From assembly GCA_933207985.1 (NCBI GenBank), contig OW240914.1, forward strand, positions 133,965,119-134,029,118: a stretch of DNA of 64,000 nucleotides, in the 5' to 3' direction. This DNA is from Pelobates cultripes. Lineage: Eukaryota > Chordata > Amphibia > Anura > Pelobatidae. This document shows positions 19,936 through 31,018 of this stretch, piece by piece. Within the stretch, counting starts at the first letter, position 1; every line of letters begins with the position of its first letter. Under the pieces are notes generated by a model. It was not told the origin of the DNA. It worked only from the letters and a program-made list of their open reading frames with translations, and made no database searches. A program made the translations under genes and the position numbers.

Positions 19936-22198
19936 CAGGTAAGTCAGGTAAGGCTCTGTATAATAATTTCACGTTCGTTGTCCTGTCAGACTCTTTTTCG
20001 GGTCTCTGAAGCACGCCCACTGCCAACCCCCCAACCCCGCAGCCCCCCCTAGGAAGAGAAAGGGGGGAAAGAAGAAAGAAAAAAAGGGGGAGAGAAGATA
20101 GAATAGAAAAAAAGGCTGCACCCGAACACAGTCCGGTGCACTGAGATCCTGGTCTTACTGTCCGCCAGGAGATTAGTGGGGACGTCGTCCCGTTTCCCTG
20201 CCACGATCAACGTTGGGAGGAACATCGGGATACGGAGCTCCTACCAATTAGGCGCCTATTATAGTAAATTTAGACCTTTTCATCAGCAAAACCCTTTTCA
20301 TTTGTCACTTAATAACCACTACCATTCGTTGCCCTCCCCCCGCCTCGGTGCCGGTCTCACTCGGGGAACTCAACGTTAGTCCCCGTCCACCATTGATCTC
20401 TTTGGCCCGGTAAACATCCTACCTCCCTGCCAAGCCTATTGGAGTCATGATCTTGGCATTCTCCCTATGATTGGCACGAGGAGCCAGGATGGTGACCATG
20501 AGCTCGGCAGTTCCACAGCTCTCTACCGGCAATCATACCATGGGAGACCTCACGATGAATGTGTGTGCCAATAAATCTGGGGCCACCGCGATCTAACCTG
20601 CTTATCAATAAATATTTACGGCAAAAACTGGAAACTAAGATAGGGAACTAAAGAGAGAGAGATACGTACATTGACCTCCACAACACCCCCCCCCCACCCG
20701 CTGAAAACGATGAACCCCTCCCCCTCCCCCAATATGCCGCCGCCCACCCGGCCGGGTGGTCACCCCCTCCGGCTGACCCCCCGGAAAAAACTCACAGGGC
20801 CAGCCGGAGGGGACAAGCAGCCGCACAGGAGGCAGCGGTACCCATATTATCCCAGCTATGGTAGCCCCCCCGGGGCGAACGCGGCCCACTCCCCCCGTCC
20901 GAGGAGAAACAAAGCGGGTCCGCGGGCGCCCGGGGTTAGGCCCACCGACGGAAGTCACAAACCGGGGCTCACAATCCCAGGGGGGGAGAGAACAGCTACA
21001 CATGCTGGATCACCGGTCAGGTGCACAGTTATGTGCATAAGTATACCATTTCTTTTTCAGTGGAGAAAACTAAGTAAGGCTTCGTCAAGTTTAAAATACT
21101 GCCCCTTTTTGTTTCCTACCTCCTGTGGTCATCTCACATTATGTCCTACCCTCCATTTTCATATCCCCTTTGGAAGTTGCAGGGGGGGAGGAATACTAAT
21201 CACTGCCCAACTCCCCTCTCAAGGCATAACGTTTGGGACCCCTCTTTTCAAAAAAGGGAAACCTCTAACATGACGAAAACCGCAAATAAATTTTAAAATT
21301 TTTCAGCCCTCCGATTCCATCACATGCATCTATTGCCACCCCTACCATGAAAGTGGGCCTAAACCATGCTTTACTGAAAGTCCGCCCACTTACCCCATGA
21401 TTTCCGAACCCCTACAAGTAACACATTCTATGCCCGTCAACCCCGCCCCTCCCTATACAAAACATATTATTTTTATTTCTTTTTGTTATATATATATATT
21501 TATTTTTTTTTATTTATTTTTTTTTTTTTTAGAGAAATAATTTTTATATTTTGTGTTTTGTCGTAAATTAAGCTTTAACTCCCTGGTTAGGGGGAAGGTC
21601 TCGGGTCACTGGGTAAGGAGCCAACCAGAGAGAAAGAAGAGAAAATGGGGCAAAAAAAACTCCAATAGGGGAGGTACCGCCTAGTGTGAGGATATGCGGG
21701 CAACCCACCCTGCGGACCCCGAGCTGCATAAATCAACCCCAACAATACCATCAACGGGGCACATTCACATAAAAAAACCACATTATATAGTCCGGATTCG
21801 AAAAAATTCCATATACAAACTTCTTTCCCAAAAAAAAAAAAAACAAAAAAACCAAGGGTAAAAACAAACACATGTGATGCAGTGGGCCAGATCCAGGGGG
21901 AGTAGCGTCAGCATCTGTACCCCAGCGTCACTGCCCTCATTGTCTCATGGTAACTAACTTGCGGGATAAGTGAGGGTCAACCGGGGGTCAAAAAACAAAA
22001 AACCCCCGATCTCCCTGGCAAAGGCGTTCACATAACAGCCGACTCAGAGGGAAGGCCCAAGCGCAATAAATGCTTCCGAATCCCCAGTCCCATCCCCCGC
22101 CCAACAAAAGGAAAAAAGTCTCGGCTGCCCACAGTTATGTAGAAAAAAGGGGGGGAAAAAATTATCCCTTGCAGGTATAAGAGGGTTATACGATACCG
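19936..22198 (-). other. Long inter-ORF region of L1-A (2.26 kb)
   Basis: Between ORF1 and ORF2 lie 2,263 bp with CT-rich and GC-rich blocks (20650-20960) and a T/TA-rich tract (21470-21550). Open frames such as 20671-21273 on the other strand are Pro/Arg-rich repeats without domain features. The A/T tract at 21470-21550 could mark a nested retroposon tail, but no target duplication was found. Confidence 0.5.
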
Positions 22199-23170
22199 CT
22201 AGGATAAACGTTGGCTTCTCGGTCCCACTCCATGCCACTCAGCTTGCATCTGCGGCAGTTCTTCCGGTCCCATCGCCAAGTTGGGCAGATCCGGGGGAGG
22301 CTGTAGTCCCAGGCCCTGGAACAGTCGCTTCGGGTCTCCCCCCGGTGACAGAATGTGCGCCCGGCCATCTCGGAAAACCATCAATTTAAAGGGGAAGCCC
22401 CATGCATATTTCACACCTGCCCCTCTCAGAGCCCCAGTGATGGGCCGCCAGTCCCTTCTCCTCTGTAGTGTCGAAGGGGCCAGATCCTGGTAAAAAGAGA
22501 TAAGGGCTCCATCATGTCGGATAGGACCCTCTCTACTCTTTTTCATCAAAGCCTCTTTGGTTTTATAATATAGGAAGTTTATGATGACATCCCTCGGGGT
22601 ATTGATCTCCGCTCTTTGCGCCTTCAGCGCCCTGTGAGCTCTCTCCATATGCCAGTGTTCCTCCGAAATGTGTGGAAGGAGGGGCTGGAAGATCGACATC
22701 AGCAGCCCTTGTAAGTCTTCCTCTGGCCTTTCTGGTAAGCCTCTCAGGCGGACATTATTCCTCCTAGAGCGATTGGCCATATCTTCCAGGGCCAGGTCCA
22801 TGTCAATAACATGGGCCGTCATGCGATTCACTCTGTCGACAGCGGCATTGTGGGCCTGTGTAGTCGCCTCCACACGTTCCTCCAGTTTAGCAGTACGCTC
22901 TCCCAGGGCGCAAATATCTGCCTGTAGTACCGCCGTCGATTTGGCGATCTCCCCCGCGAGGAAAGATCTAACTTCTGCCAATTTTGTTAGAACGGTATTC
23001 TGTTCCGCAGAGAGGGCCTCTCTATCCGCGCCAGGCGATGCGTGTGGGGAACTCCCGTCGCCATCTTGGCTGTCAGCGCGGCTATGCCGAGAAGCTGTGA
23101 GAAGGTCCAAAACGGAGCCTCCGGACTCCGTGGTCCTCTTGGGCTGTTTCTTAGGAGGTCTTCTATCCAT
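22199..23170 (-). CDS. L1-A ORF1: coiled-coil RNA-binding protein, 323 aa
   Basis: L1-type ORF1 protein, a trimeric nucleic-acid chaperone that packages L1 RNA. A basic N-terminus (RRPPKKQPKR) leads to a Ser/Ala-rich linker (20-55). A coiled coil spans about residues 58-130, with heptad-like Leu/Val spacing, and is followed by the RRM entry motif RRNNVRLRG (136-144). The C-terminal domain contains NTPRDVIINFLYYKTKE and a conserved basic patch QRRRDWRPI. ATG at 23170 follows a 120-bp 5' UTR. The frame is uninterrupted and ends before the long spacer to ORF2. Confidence 0.88.
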   Translation of the reverse strand: MDRRPPKKQPKRTTESGGSVLDLLTASRHSRADSQDGDGSSPHASPGADREALSAEQNTVLTKLAEVRSFLAGEIAKSTAVLQADICALGERTAKLEERVEATTQAHNAAVDRVNRMTAHVIDMDLALEDMANRSRRNNVRLRGLPERPEEDLQGLLMSIFQPLLPHISEEHWHMERAHRALKAQRAEINTPRDVIINFLYYKTKEALMKKSREGPIRHDGALISFYQDLAPSTLQRRRDWRPITGALRGAGVKYAWGFPFKLMVFRDGRAHILSPGGDPKRLFQGLGLQPPPDLPNLAMGPEELPQMQAEWHGVGPRSQRLS

Positions 23171-23306
23171 AGTAGGGTATGTGAGGGCAAAAAATTCTAC
23201 TATTTTGGTCGCTGTTTATAGCTTTAGGCGCCGGTGGAACGGAGCTCTAGAAGAACACGTCTGGTCTCATCGACAGTCAGACCACGCCCCCACGAACGTC
23301 CTTCTT

Positions 23307-24981
23307 GTATGAAGGCCACCAAAACTGTTTTTCGAGTAAAGACTCAGTTTTGTGAATGCCTGGATGCCCTGCCAATTTGGAGTTGTGTACAAGGAATAAG
23401 ACCTTTTTCCTATAAGCCAAGGGTACGTATAATTTTCCCCTGGGAACAGTCAATGAGGTCTGATCCTGAAACCTAGATAATTACTCCATTAACCCTGAAG
23501 AGATTTTGTCATGGACGGTGGCGATTATGTGGTTGGATGGGATTATGGAAGAAAAATGAGTTACTGTAGGTGATAAGTGTTCATGTTGACGGGATAAGGC
23601 GTCAGCCTTAGTGTTCTTTGATCCTGGTCTGTAAGTTACTATGTAATTGAATCGTGTTAAAAATAAAGACCATCTAATCTGCCTGTCTGACATTCTTTTA
23701 GTTTCTCCAAAATACGAAAGGTTTTTGTGATCCGTAAGGATGGTGATGGGAATGGTTGACCCTTCTAACAGATGGCGCCACTCCTTGAGAGCAGAGATAA
23801 TAGCCAATAATTCCCTGTCCCCAATGTCATATCTCTTTTCTGTCTCAGTTAATTTCTTAGAAAAAAATCCACAGGGATGCAATGGTTGATCATCAGATGG
23901 ACGTTGAGATAGCACCGCACCAATACCGGTTTCAGATGCATCCACCTCTACTATAAAAGGACGAGAGGGATTGGGATGCCTCAACACCGGTGCAGAAGAA
24001 AAAGCCAATTTAAGTCTCTCAAAAGCTTCCTTGGCCTCGAGATTTCATTCCATAGAATTTCGTCCTTTTTTGGTCATGGCAGTGATAGGTGCAGTGATAG
24101 AGGAGAAACCCTTAATAAATTTTCTATAATAATTGGCAAATCCTAGAAAGCGTTGGATGGCTTTGAGTCCAACGGGCAGGGGCCAATTAAGGATAGCTTC
24201 TAGTTTTTTCTTATCCATTTGAAATCCAGACCCTGAAATTATATAGCCCAGAAAATGCACAGTGTCCTTATCAAATTGACATTTCTCCAACTTACAGTAA
24301 AGTCCATTTTCTAAGAGTTTAGAAAGAACCAACCTAACGTGAGTATGGTGGTCTTTAATATTCTTGGAGTAGATTAGAATATCGTCTAAGTAGACAATAA
24401 CAAACATCTGTAAATATTCCCTTAAAACATCATTAATGAAGTCTTGAAAGACTGCTGGGGCATTACATAACCCGAATGGCATGACCCGATACTCGTAGTG
24501 ACCATAGCGAGTATTAAAAGCAGTCTTCCATTCGTGCCCTTTTTTAATCCTGACTAGATTGTATGCTCCCCTCAGATCCAATTTCGTGAAAATAGTCGCC
24601 CCTTTTAATCTATCGAAAAGTTCTGTAATTAAAGGAATAGGATAGGCGTTACGTATAGTTATTTTGTTTAAACGCCGATAATCGATACAGGGCCTTAAGT
24701 CCCTTTCCTTCTTGGAAGCAAAAAAAAAACCCAGCACCAGCTGGGGAGGAAGATTTAGTAATAAATCCCTTTCTTAAGTTTTCCATGATATATTCTTCTA
24801 GTACCTTATTCTCGGCTACCGAGAGGGGGTAAACCGTGCCTCTAGGGGGCATAGTGCCGGGTAATAAGTCAATGGGACAGTCATAGGACCGGTGTGGAGG
24901 TAATTTTTCTGCCTCTCGTGGTTCAAAAACTGCTTTCAGACCCCAATATTGTCTGGGTATCTGAGTGGTTAAAGGTTCCAT
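23307..24981 (-). pseudogene. Gypsy reverse transcriptase and RNase H (plus integrase zinc region), frameshifted
   Basis: From right to left, RT begins near 24981 (YDCPIDLLPG, then [11 protein letters not shown]). It changes frame at an A-run about 24720-24737 and continues with [44 protein letters not shown] (YLDD, about 24380) and [17 protein letters not shown] at 24045-24047 replaces what is normally Trp before RNase H (24008-23481; VDASETGIGAVLSQ, DRELLAI, DHKNL, ADALSR). The integrase HHCC start (HNSKLAGHPG, FWWPSY) lies at 23307-23420 and is broken by L1-A. With one frameshift and one stop in this part alone, it cannot make a working polyprotein. Confidence 0.87.
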
Positions 24982-25047
24982 AGTAGGTTCATTAAGTAAA
25001 CCTACGTGTTTAATAGGGGTAATACATTTTCTGCGGCAAGTCTCACT

Positions 25048-25449
25048 CTATTTTACAATTTCTTTTTTCTCCCAATCTATAGAAGGGTCATGTTTAGAGA
25101 GCCAAGGAAAGCCAAGAATAACAGGAAAGATGGGAGAAGTGACCTGTTGCAGGATTATAACCTCCTTATGCAGGGAACCTACGGACAATACCACTGGAAG
25201 AGTCTCTTGTGTGATAAAAGGGATTGATAATGGTCTACCGTCTATGGCTTCAACTGCCAAGGGTGTTGATCTGTTTTGAAATGGGAGAGCATGTTCCTGA
25301 CCGAATTTATGATCAATAAAATTTTCGGCTGCCCCAGAGTCTATTAAGGCAATGGTTGGCACCTTTTTTCTTTCCCACTCAATAACAATAGGTAGAAGAA
25401 GCCTATGATCTTTTTTATCATTAAAGGAGGACATACACATTACACCCAA
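25048..25449 (-). pseudogene. Gypsy aspartyl protease segment
   Basis: Shows the retroviral-type protease signature ALIDSGAAENFID with the catalytic Asp-Ser-Gly, and the downstream VILGFPWLSKHDP hydrophobic block. A TAG stop after VK separates it from the RT segment, so pol is not continuous. It would process the Gag-Pol polyprotein. Confidence 0.82.
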
Positions 25450-25459
25450 GGCCTGTCCT

Positions 25460-26384
25460 CCTTGAAGGCTTAGGTGCGGGAGTTTTCCAGCCGGTTAGGA
25501 CAGGTTGAACGAGAATGTCCCTTTCAGCTACAATATAGGCATAGTCCCTCCCTACGACGGTATTGTCTTTCATTCTCAGACAAACGCGTAACTCCCAGTT
25601 GCATAGGTACTGGAGGAGCGACTGCTGTTGTCTCGGATGAAGGATAAGTTAATGCTAGGCGTTCTGGCACTGTCGAGGTCTGTCTCTAGTATTTTGTCTG
25701 TGTCGGAGACGCTCATCAATGTTGGAAAGGTATGTGATCAGTTCCTCTAGTACATTGGGTAAGTCTCTAGTGGCAACTTCATCTAGAAGTTTATCTGAAA
25801 GTCCGTTCATGAATACGTCAACAAACGCTTGTTCATTCCATCTAACTTCGGCCGCATGGGTACGGAATTCTAGAGCGTAATCAACAAGAGAACGAGAACC
25901 CTGTCTCATACGTAGCAAGGTCTTGGCAGCATTAGTTCTCCTCCCTGGAGGATCAATAGCCCTCCTAAAAGCTGCGACAAATTCTACATAGTTAAACACT
26001 ATCGGGTTATCGTTCTCCCATAGAGGATTCGCCCAAGTCAACGCCCTATCAACCAATAAAGTGATGATGTAACCTATTTTTGCCCTATCTGTAGGGTATG
26101 CTCTCGGATGAAGCTCAAAATAAATACTAACTTGGTTCAAAAAACCTCGGCAACCTTTAGGATCACCCCCGTAATGGAGAGGGGAGGTAGCATGATTAGG
26201 AGTACCCATAGTAACCATTTCCATGGGTTGGTCTGAGTACTGGGATTTGCTCCTCCGGTTGGAGATGGGCAGTATGAGCTAGCAAGGTTTGTACCGCAAT
26301 AGCGAACTGGTCCATGCGATGGTCCAGTTCTTCAAACCGGTCATCAGGTACTGGCCCGAGAGGGTTAACACCTGCAGGGTCCAT
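25460..26384 (-). pseudogene. Gypsy Gag (capsid and zinc knuckle), frameshifted
   Basis: ATG at 26384 begins MDPAGVNPLG, followed by a coiled segment (FEELDHRMDQFAIAVQTLL). The frame changes at about 26196-26224 into the retrotransposon capsid domain (FLNQVSIYFEL, YIITLLVDRALTWA, FVAAFRRAIDPPG, FVDVFMNGLSDKL). A CCHC knuckle C-x2-C-x4-H-x4-C follows near 25500-25540, with an in-frame TGA (25524-25526) inside it. The MDPA start and capsid text resemble vertebrate chromoviruses of the sushi-ichi type. Confidence 0.8.
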
Positions 26385-26398
26385 GGCCCTAGTGTAAT

Positions 26399-26926
26399 GT
26401 CACGACAGTGACCCCTTCACACAGCGTGAAACCCACAGAAAGACGGTTACCGGACCTTAGAATGGCCGGACTAGCGTCTGAGAATAGTCAAAGGAATAGC
26501 CAGGGGTCAAGGGAATACGGAAGACGGGCACACGATTATCCAAGCCAAGTAACGGGAAACCAGAAAACAGAATAGTCGGAGAGATAGCCAAGGGTCAATT
26601 ACCAAGAAGGACAAACAGAGACAATAGCACCAGGGGACTTTAAACAAGAACCACACTAGGGCATCTGACAAGTGTCATGATAGCCCTTTTATAGTGTGGG
26701 CTCTTTGGCTTTAATTTTGTAGCCACGCCCCCAAAAAGTCCGGGAGCGTGGCCACGTTTGAATTTTGGCGGCATTTTCTTTCTGACGTCGGCGCGCATGC
26801 GCCGCGTCATAAAGGTGGGCGTGTTCCGAGCGGCCGGCGTCAGAAGAGCTGAGCCGCCCCCCGGAAGTATTGGAGGAGGACCCGGCACTGCGCGGGACCG
26901 GCGGGGAAAGGTAAGCGCTCGTTACA
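26399..26926 (-). repeat. Gypsy 5' LTR
   Basis: A 528-bp direct repeat of 13520-14048. Reading the minus strand it runs from TGTAACGAGCGC to CGTGACA. gag starts 14 bp beyond it. The outer flank is the target duplication CTTGT (26927-26931). Confidence 0.88.
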
Positions 26927-27035
26927 CTTGTTTTACCACTTTTCAGAAATCCAAAGCACTTCGGCACTTTGGAAATTCGGGTTCGGATCGGCATTCCGAA
27001 ATTCAGGACCTCAGAAATTTGGCAATTCGGTTAGG

Positions 27036-28630
27036 TGAGAACACGGGAGGGAAGAAGTGGAGAACACGGGGAAGAGGAGAACATGGGGAGAAGAAGATGA
27101 GAACACAGGGAGGGAAGAAGAGAACAACACGGGGAGATGAGAACACAGGGAGGGTGGTTGAGGAGAACGTAGGGAGGGAGAGACCACTAAAGGATGGAGG
27201 GGGTGGTGAAGAGACCACTAGGGGAGGGGGGTGAGGAGAGACCACTAAGGGAGGGTGGAGGGACAGCAGAAACCACTAAGAGAGGGAGGAGGGGTGGAGG
27301 ATAGAACACCAGGGGAGGGTAGGGGGGAGAGGAGAGACCACTAATGGAAAGGGGGGATGAGAAGAGACCACTAAGGGTGGGGGAGGAGACCACTAATGGA
27401 AATGGGGGGAGAGGAGAGACCACTAATGAAAAGGGGGGGCAGAGGAGAGCAGAGACCACTAAGGTGGAGATGAGAGACCATTAGTGGAAAGTCGGAGAGA
27501 AAAGGAGACCACTAAGGGAGGTGGGGGGAGGAGAGGAGAGACCACTAAGGGGCAGGGGAGATCTCTAAGGGACAGAAGGGAGAGCTCTATAAGACAGGGG
27601 GCAGGACAGGAAGCTTCTTCACACTACGCACACACACACACAATGCATCCCTATACATACTCAGAAACACACAATGCATCCTTACACACACAGAAACACA
27701 ACATGCTTCCCTTACACACAATGCATCCATTACACACACACACACATGCAAACACACACTGCTTCTCTTACACACACACAGAAACACAATGCATCTCTTA
27801 CACACACTCAACGCATCCCTTACAGACACACACACTGCATCCCTTACATACACAGAAACACACTTTGCATCCCTTATGCATACAAACACAGATTCACACA
27901 ATGCATCCCTTACACACAACGAGAAACACACAATACATCCCTTATACACAAACACACACTGCTTTCTATCCCTTACACAAAAACACACTGCTTCCACTAC
28001 ACACAAACACACTGCATCACCTACACAAACTGGTGTCCCTATACACTACATTCCATAAGCACACACATTAGATCCTCTACAATAACACATAACACATCCC
28101 CTACACACTCCACTCCCTGTGAGCGAACATATAGGTGGACTTATGGGTGGGCCTTATGGACATACTCACCATCAGGCCCTAGGGCCCAGACCTTGAGCTG
28201 TGTAAGGGGCCCCAAAAATAGAGCTGCTTCCCACACTTCCAGAACATTGAATTTTGTGACCACAGTTACAAACAGCCTCCAAAGATCCTGTTCTACACCA
28301 TACCAGTGGAGCCAAACTGCAGCCAGAGCCCATCACCATCCTCATCTAGTTGTAAGCAGGCAATCTAGTATATTATTAGTGACACTAATCTCTAATTCAC
28401 CTCACATTAAAGGGACACTATAGTCCCCAGAACCACTGCAGCTTAATGAAGTGGTTCTGGTGTCTATAGTTTGTCCCTGCAGGCTTTTTAATGTAAACAC
28501 ACACTGTGTGCAGCACTGGTGTTAGTTCATAGGGCAGATCATATGGGTGGGGCATTGTGATGTCACTGGGGGGTGGGGGCGGCAAATCTTTATTTTGCCT
28601 AGGGCAGCAAAAATCCTTGCACCGGCCCTG
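27036..28630 (+). mobile_element. hAT-like copy C of the element A family, left end not found
   Basis: It ends in CCTTGCACCGGCCCTG (28630), as element A does. It contains the same series: GAGACCACTAAGGG minisatellite (27180-27560), ATGCATCCC CA-rich array (27640-28020), TGAGCTGTGTAAGGGGCCC, and the T2-like internal segment (28411-28480). No CAGGGCC left terminus is present; the left side merges with the TTCGG element near 27032. Confidence 0.7.
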
Positions 28631-29510
28631 ATTGTGTGTCTGTGTGCGTGTAAGAGAAGCAGTGTGTGAGTGTGTGTGCGCTTAAGGACGTATTGTGTGT
28701 TTTGGTATGTAAGTGATGTATTGTTTGTTTCTGTGTATGTGTGCAAGGGCTGCATTGTGTGTCTGTGTGTGAGGTATGCATTGTGTATGGGTAAGGGAAG
28801 CATGGTGTGTTTCTGTGTGTGAGACCCTTAATGATCTCTTTCACTCCCCCCGTCCCTTAGTGGTCTCATCTCCTCTTCTCCCCCTATCCCTTAGAGGGTC
28901 TCATCTCCTCTTCTCCCCCTATCCCTTAGAGGGTCTCATCTCCTCTTCTCCCCCTATCCCTAAGGGACAGGTGCTCTCCCCTCCCCACCTGTCCCTTAGT
29001 GCTTTCCCCTGCTCCTGTCCCTTAGTGCTCTCCTCTGCCCCCTGGTCCCTTAGTGCTCTCCCCTGCCCCCATTTCCCTTAATGCTCTCCCCATGACCCTT
29101 AGTGCTCTTTCATGCCCCCTTGTCCTATAGTGCTCTCCCCTGCCCCCGTCTCATAGTGCTCTCTCCTGCCCCCCCTGTCCCATAGGGCGCTCCCCTGCCA
29201 CCGTCCCTTAGTGCTCTCTCCTGCCCTTTAATGCTCTCCCCTACCCCCCCTTTCCCTTAATGCTCTCCCCTTGACCCTTAGTGCTATTTCATGCCACCCT
29301 GTCCCATAGTGCCCTCCCCTGCCCTCGTCCCATAGTGCTCTTCCCTGCCCCCCTGTCCCATAGTGCTCTTCCCTGCCCCCCTCCCGTCCCTTAATGCTCT
29401 TCCTCCCCCAGCCCCCCATCTTTCCCTTAGTGGTCTCTCCTCTTTATTCCTGCCCCCAGTGTCCCTTAGTGCCGTCTCCCCTCCTCTCTTTAGTGTGCCT
29501 CCTACCTCTT
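28631..29510 (-). mobile_element. Inverted piece of the same hAT-like family (E)
   Basis: Starting right after copy C, the sequence is the complement of the family interior. TG-rich units with GATGCATTGT (28631-28820) come first, then CCCTTAGTGGTCTC and CCCTTAGTGCTCTCCCCTGCC units (28850-29500). With C it makes an inverted pair. Its outer end near 29510-29560 is undefined. Confidence 0.6.
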
Positions 29511-30491
29511 GTAGCATGGGCAGGCAGCATGGACCGCGGTGCAGGAGCTTCATTTGCTAACAGTTTAATTTTTTACCTTGGTTTTTGTGAGTGTGTGGTA
29601 TTCCTCTCTTCCCTCTCTTCATGTACCTTTGTGTAGTTTTCACTGTGGATCTACCTATTTTGCTATATATTTTATATAGATATTGAATACAGAGAAGATT
29701 GATTTAATATTACTTCCCTTTTCATTAGTATTTCTCTCATGGCGGAGTGCAACATTTCATTATTTATTTGACTGAAGAGGCAAGGTCTGGCAGACCCCAG
29801 GTAAGAAGTCAAACCATTACAAAACAGTATGACTACTTACATTGGGGGACGGACTATTGGGCAGTCCTGACATCATAACCACTACGATGCACTGTAGTGG
29901 TTATGGTGCTTGGATTGTTCCTTTAATGTAACCTAAACAAAAATATTTGGAAGGAAATATCAGTGATACAATCCATATCCAGTATGAAATGGTAGGCCTA
30001 GATTATTTTTCAAACCGTGTTTGGCTTGTTGTGAACTTTCCCATGGATATATTTCAGATGGGCTGGGAAATCTTAGTTAAATATTAAGGAAAAGTATCTA
30101 CAGCTCTAATCATACTGTTTCTTCCAGCACTGGATAAGTGAGCAGATGTTATAACCCTCTGGCACTAATAAACTAATAGATTTTTTTAATGCTTTTATGT
30201 ATGTTAAAGCATCTGTTTATTCTGGTTAATCAGCTGCTCAGCTTTTTAAACAAAGATATTACTAATTGACCTATCTCCCCATCTCCCTTCAAAACCTATT
30301 AATAGCAATTGTGTAGACTCTGCATTTTGGGAACCTTTTCCCAAACACAGTCATCATACATGATTTTTGATGGAGTAGACTAATAGTAGAGCTACTGAAA
30401 TTACCAAGTTACCAAGAGCCACAACAGGCCAGGGTTCAAACATTGCAACCATAGTACTCCCGGCGCCACAGTTACCTTGTAAATCTGAAAA
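29511..30491. other. Intergenic sequence with a T2-type fragment at 29857-29928
   Basis: 29857-29928 (CATAACCACTAC...GTAGTGGTTATG...GTTCCTTTAAT) is the right end of a T2-like MITE variant also seen near 34150 and 39985. The remainder shows no repeat end and no gene. Confidence 0.4.
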
Positions 30492-30942
30492 TTAAAGGGA
30501 CACTATAGTCACCAGAACAATTACAGCTTATTAAATTTGTTCTGGGGAGTAGAATAATTACCTTCAGGCAAACAATCAGTGTCTCCACCCTCTACATGCA
30601 GATACTGAACTTTCCACATAGAGATTCATTGATTCAATTCATCTCTATGAGGAGATGCTGATTGGCTAGGGCTGTGTTTGAATTGTGCTGGCTCTGCCCC
30701 TGATATACCTCCTTGTCAGTCTCAGCCAATCCTATGGGTAAGCATTGTGATTGGATCAGGCCACCACTTCTGATGATGTCAGAGGAAGTTCACAGGCAGA
30801 GGCAGCCGCTTCAGACTTGAATACAAGTAAGATTTTACTATCTTTAGGGAGGCAAAGGGGACCAAGGGGGCTAGATGGTGGTTTTAACACTATAGGGTCA
30901 GGAATACGTGTTTGTGTTCCTGACCCTATAGTGCTCCTTTAA
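30492..30942 (+). mobile_element. T2-type MITE, complete, TTAA flanks
   Basis: TTAAAGGGACACTATAGTCACC at the left and CCCTATAGTGCTCCTTTAA at the right, on TTAA, fit the TTAAAGGRR family. The interior includes a subterminal hairpin GGTCAGGAATACG..CCTGACC. It is of a different subfamily from 4368-4871. A 57-63 codon frame inside is chance. Confidence 0.78.
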
Positions 30943-31018
30943 CCCCTTAAGGACCAAACTTCTGGAATAAAACGGAATCATGACATGTCACACATGTCAT
31001 GTGTCCTTAAGGGGTTAA
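30939..31018. mobile_element. Short palindromic TTAA element (AACCCCTTAAGGAC ends)
   Basis: TTAACCCCTTAAGGAC and its complement GTCCTTAAGGGGTTAA bound an 80-bp palindromic unit. It shares its left TTAA with the MITE to the left. The core contains ATGACATGTCACACATGTCAT. It looks like a very small MITE inserted next to, or at, the TTAA of its neighbour. Confidence 0.65.

Larger units (their letters stand above)
15249..23290 (-). mobile_element. Full-length L1/Tx1-type LINE (L1-A), both ORFs open
   Basis: A perfect 16-bp target duplication CACGAACGTCCTTCTT (15233-15248 and 23291-23306) flanks the element inside the Gypsy integrase. Reading the minus strand, the 5' end is GGGGCGTGGTCTGACTG. A 120-bp 5' UTR, ORF1 (23170-22199), an unusually long 2.26-kb spacer, ORF2 (19935-16129), a 3' UTR of about 880 bp with an AATAAA signal, and a poly(A) tail (T-run at 15247-15259) follow. 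Both ORFs are uninterrupted and the target duplication is exact, so it is a young and possibly mobile copy. Confidence 0.9.
13502..26926 (-). mobile_element. Chromodomain Gypsy (Ty3) LTR retrotransposon, interrupted by L1
   Basis: The element lies on the minus strand between LTRs at 26399-26926 (5') and 13502-14048 (3'). A 5-bp duplication CTTGT (13497-13501 and 26927-26931) flanks it, and the LTRs keep TG..CA ends. By eye the LTRs differ at about eight positions over 528 bp, implying a fairly recent insertion. Order is gag, protease, RT, RNase H, integrase, chromodomain: a chromovirus layout. Coding frames carry several shifts and stops, so it is not autonomous. An 8-kb L1 sits inside its integrase region (15249-23290). 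The gap between the 5' LTR and the gag ATG is only 14 bp and no tRNA primer site is recognised. Confidence 0.9.
12987..27032. mobile_element. Element with TTCGG-rich arms and telomere-like core, split by a Gypsy element
   Basis: The left part starts TAGAGATGTGCATGG and is rich in TTCGGCACTTCGG motifs (13010-13100). It then runs into a telomere-like array (13108-13496). The right part, after the Gypsy insertion, resumes at 26932 with CACTTCGGCACTTTGG and TCGGCATTCCGAAATTC, matching the left arm. The right terminus is unclear, probably lost near 27032. TAGAG-type starts with 8-bp duplications occur in other elements here (41057), suggesting a hAT-type MITE, but no duplication is readable for this one. 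Confidence 0.55.

Noticed and set aside
20671..21273. 200-codon plus-strand frame within L1-A
   Set aside because: It is Pro/Arg-rich, driven by GC-rich spacer sequence on the strand opposite to the LINE, with no motif.
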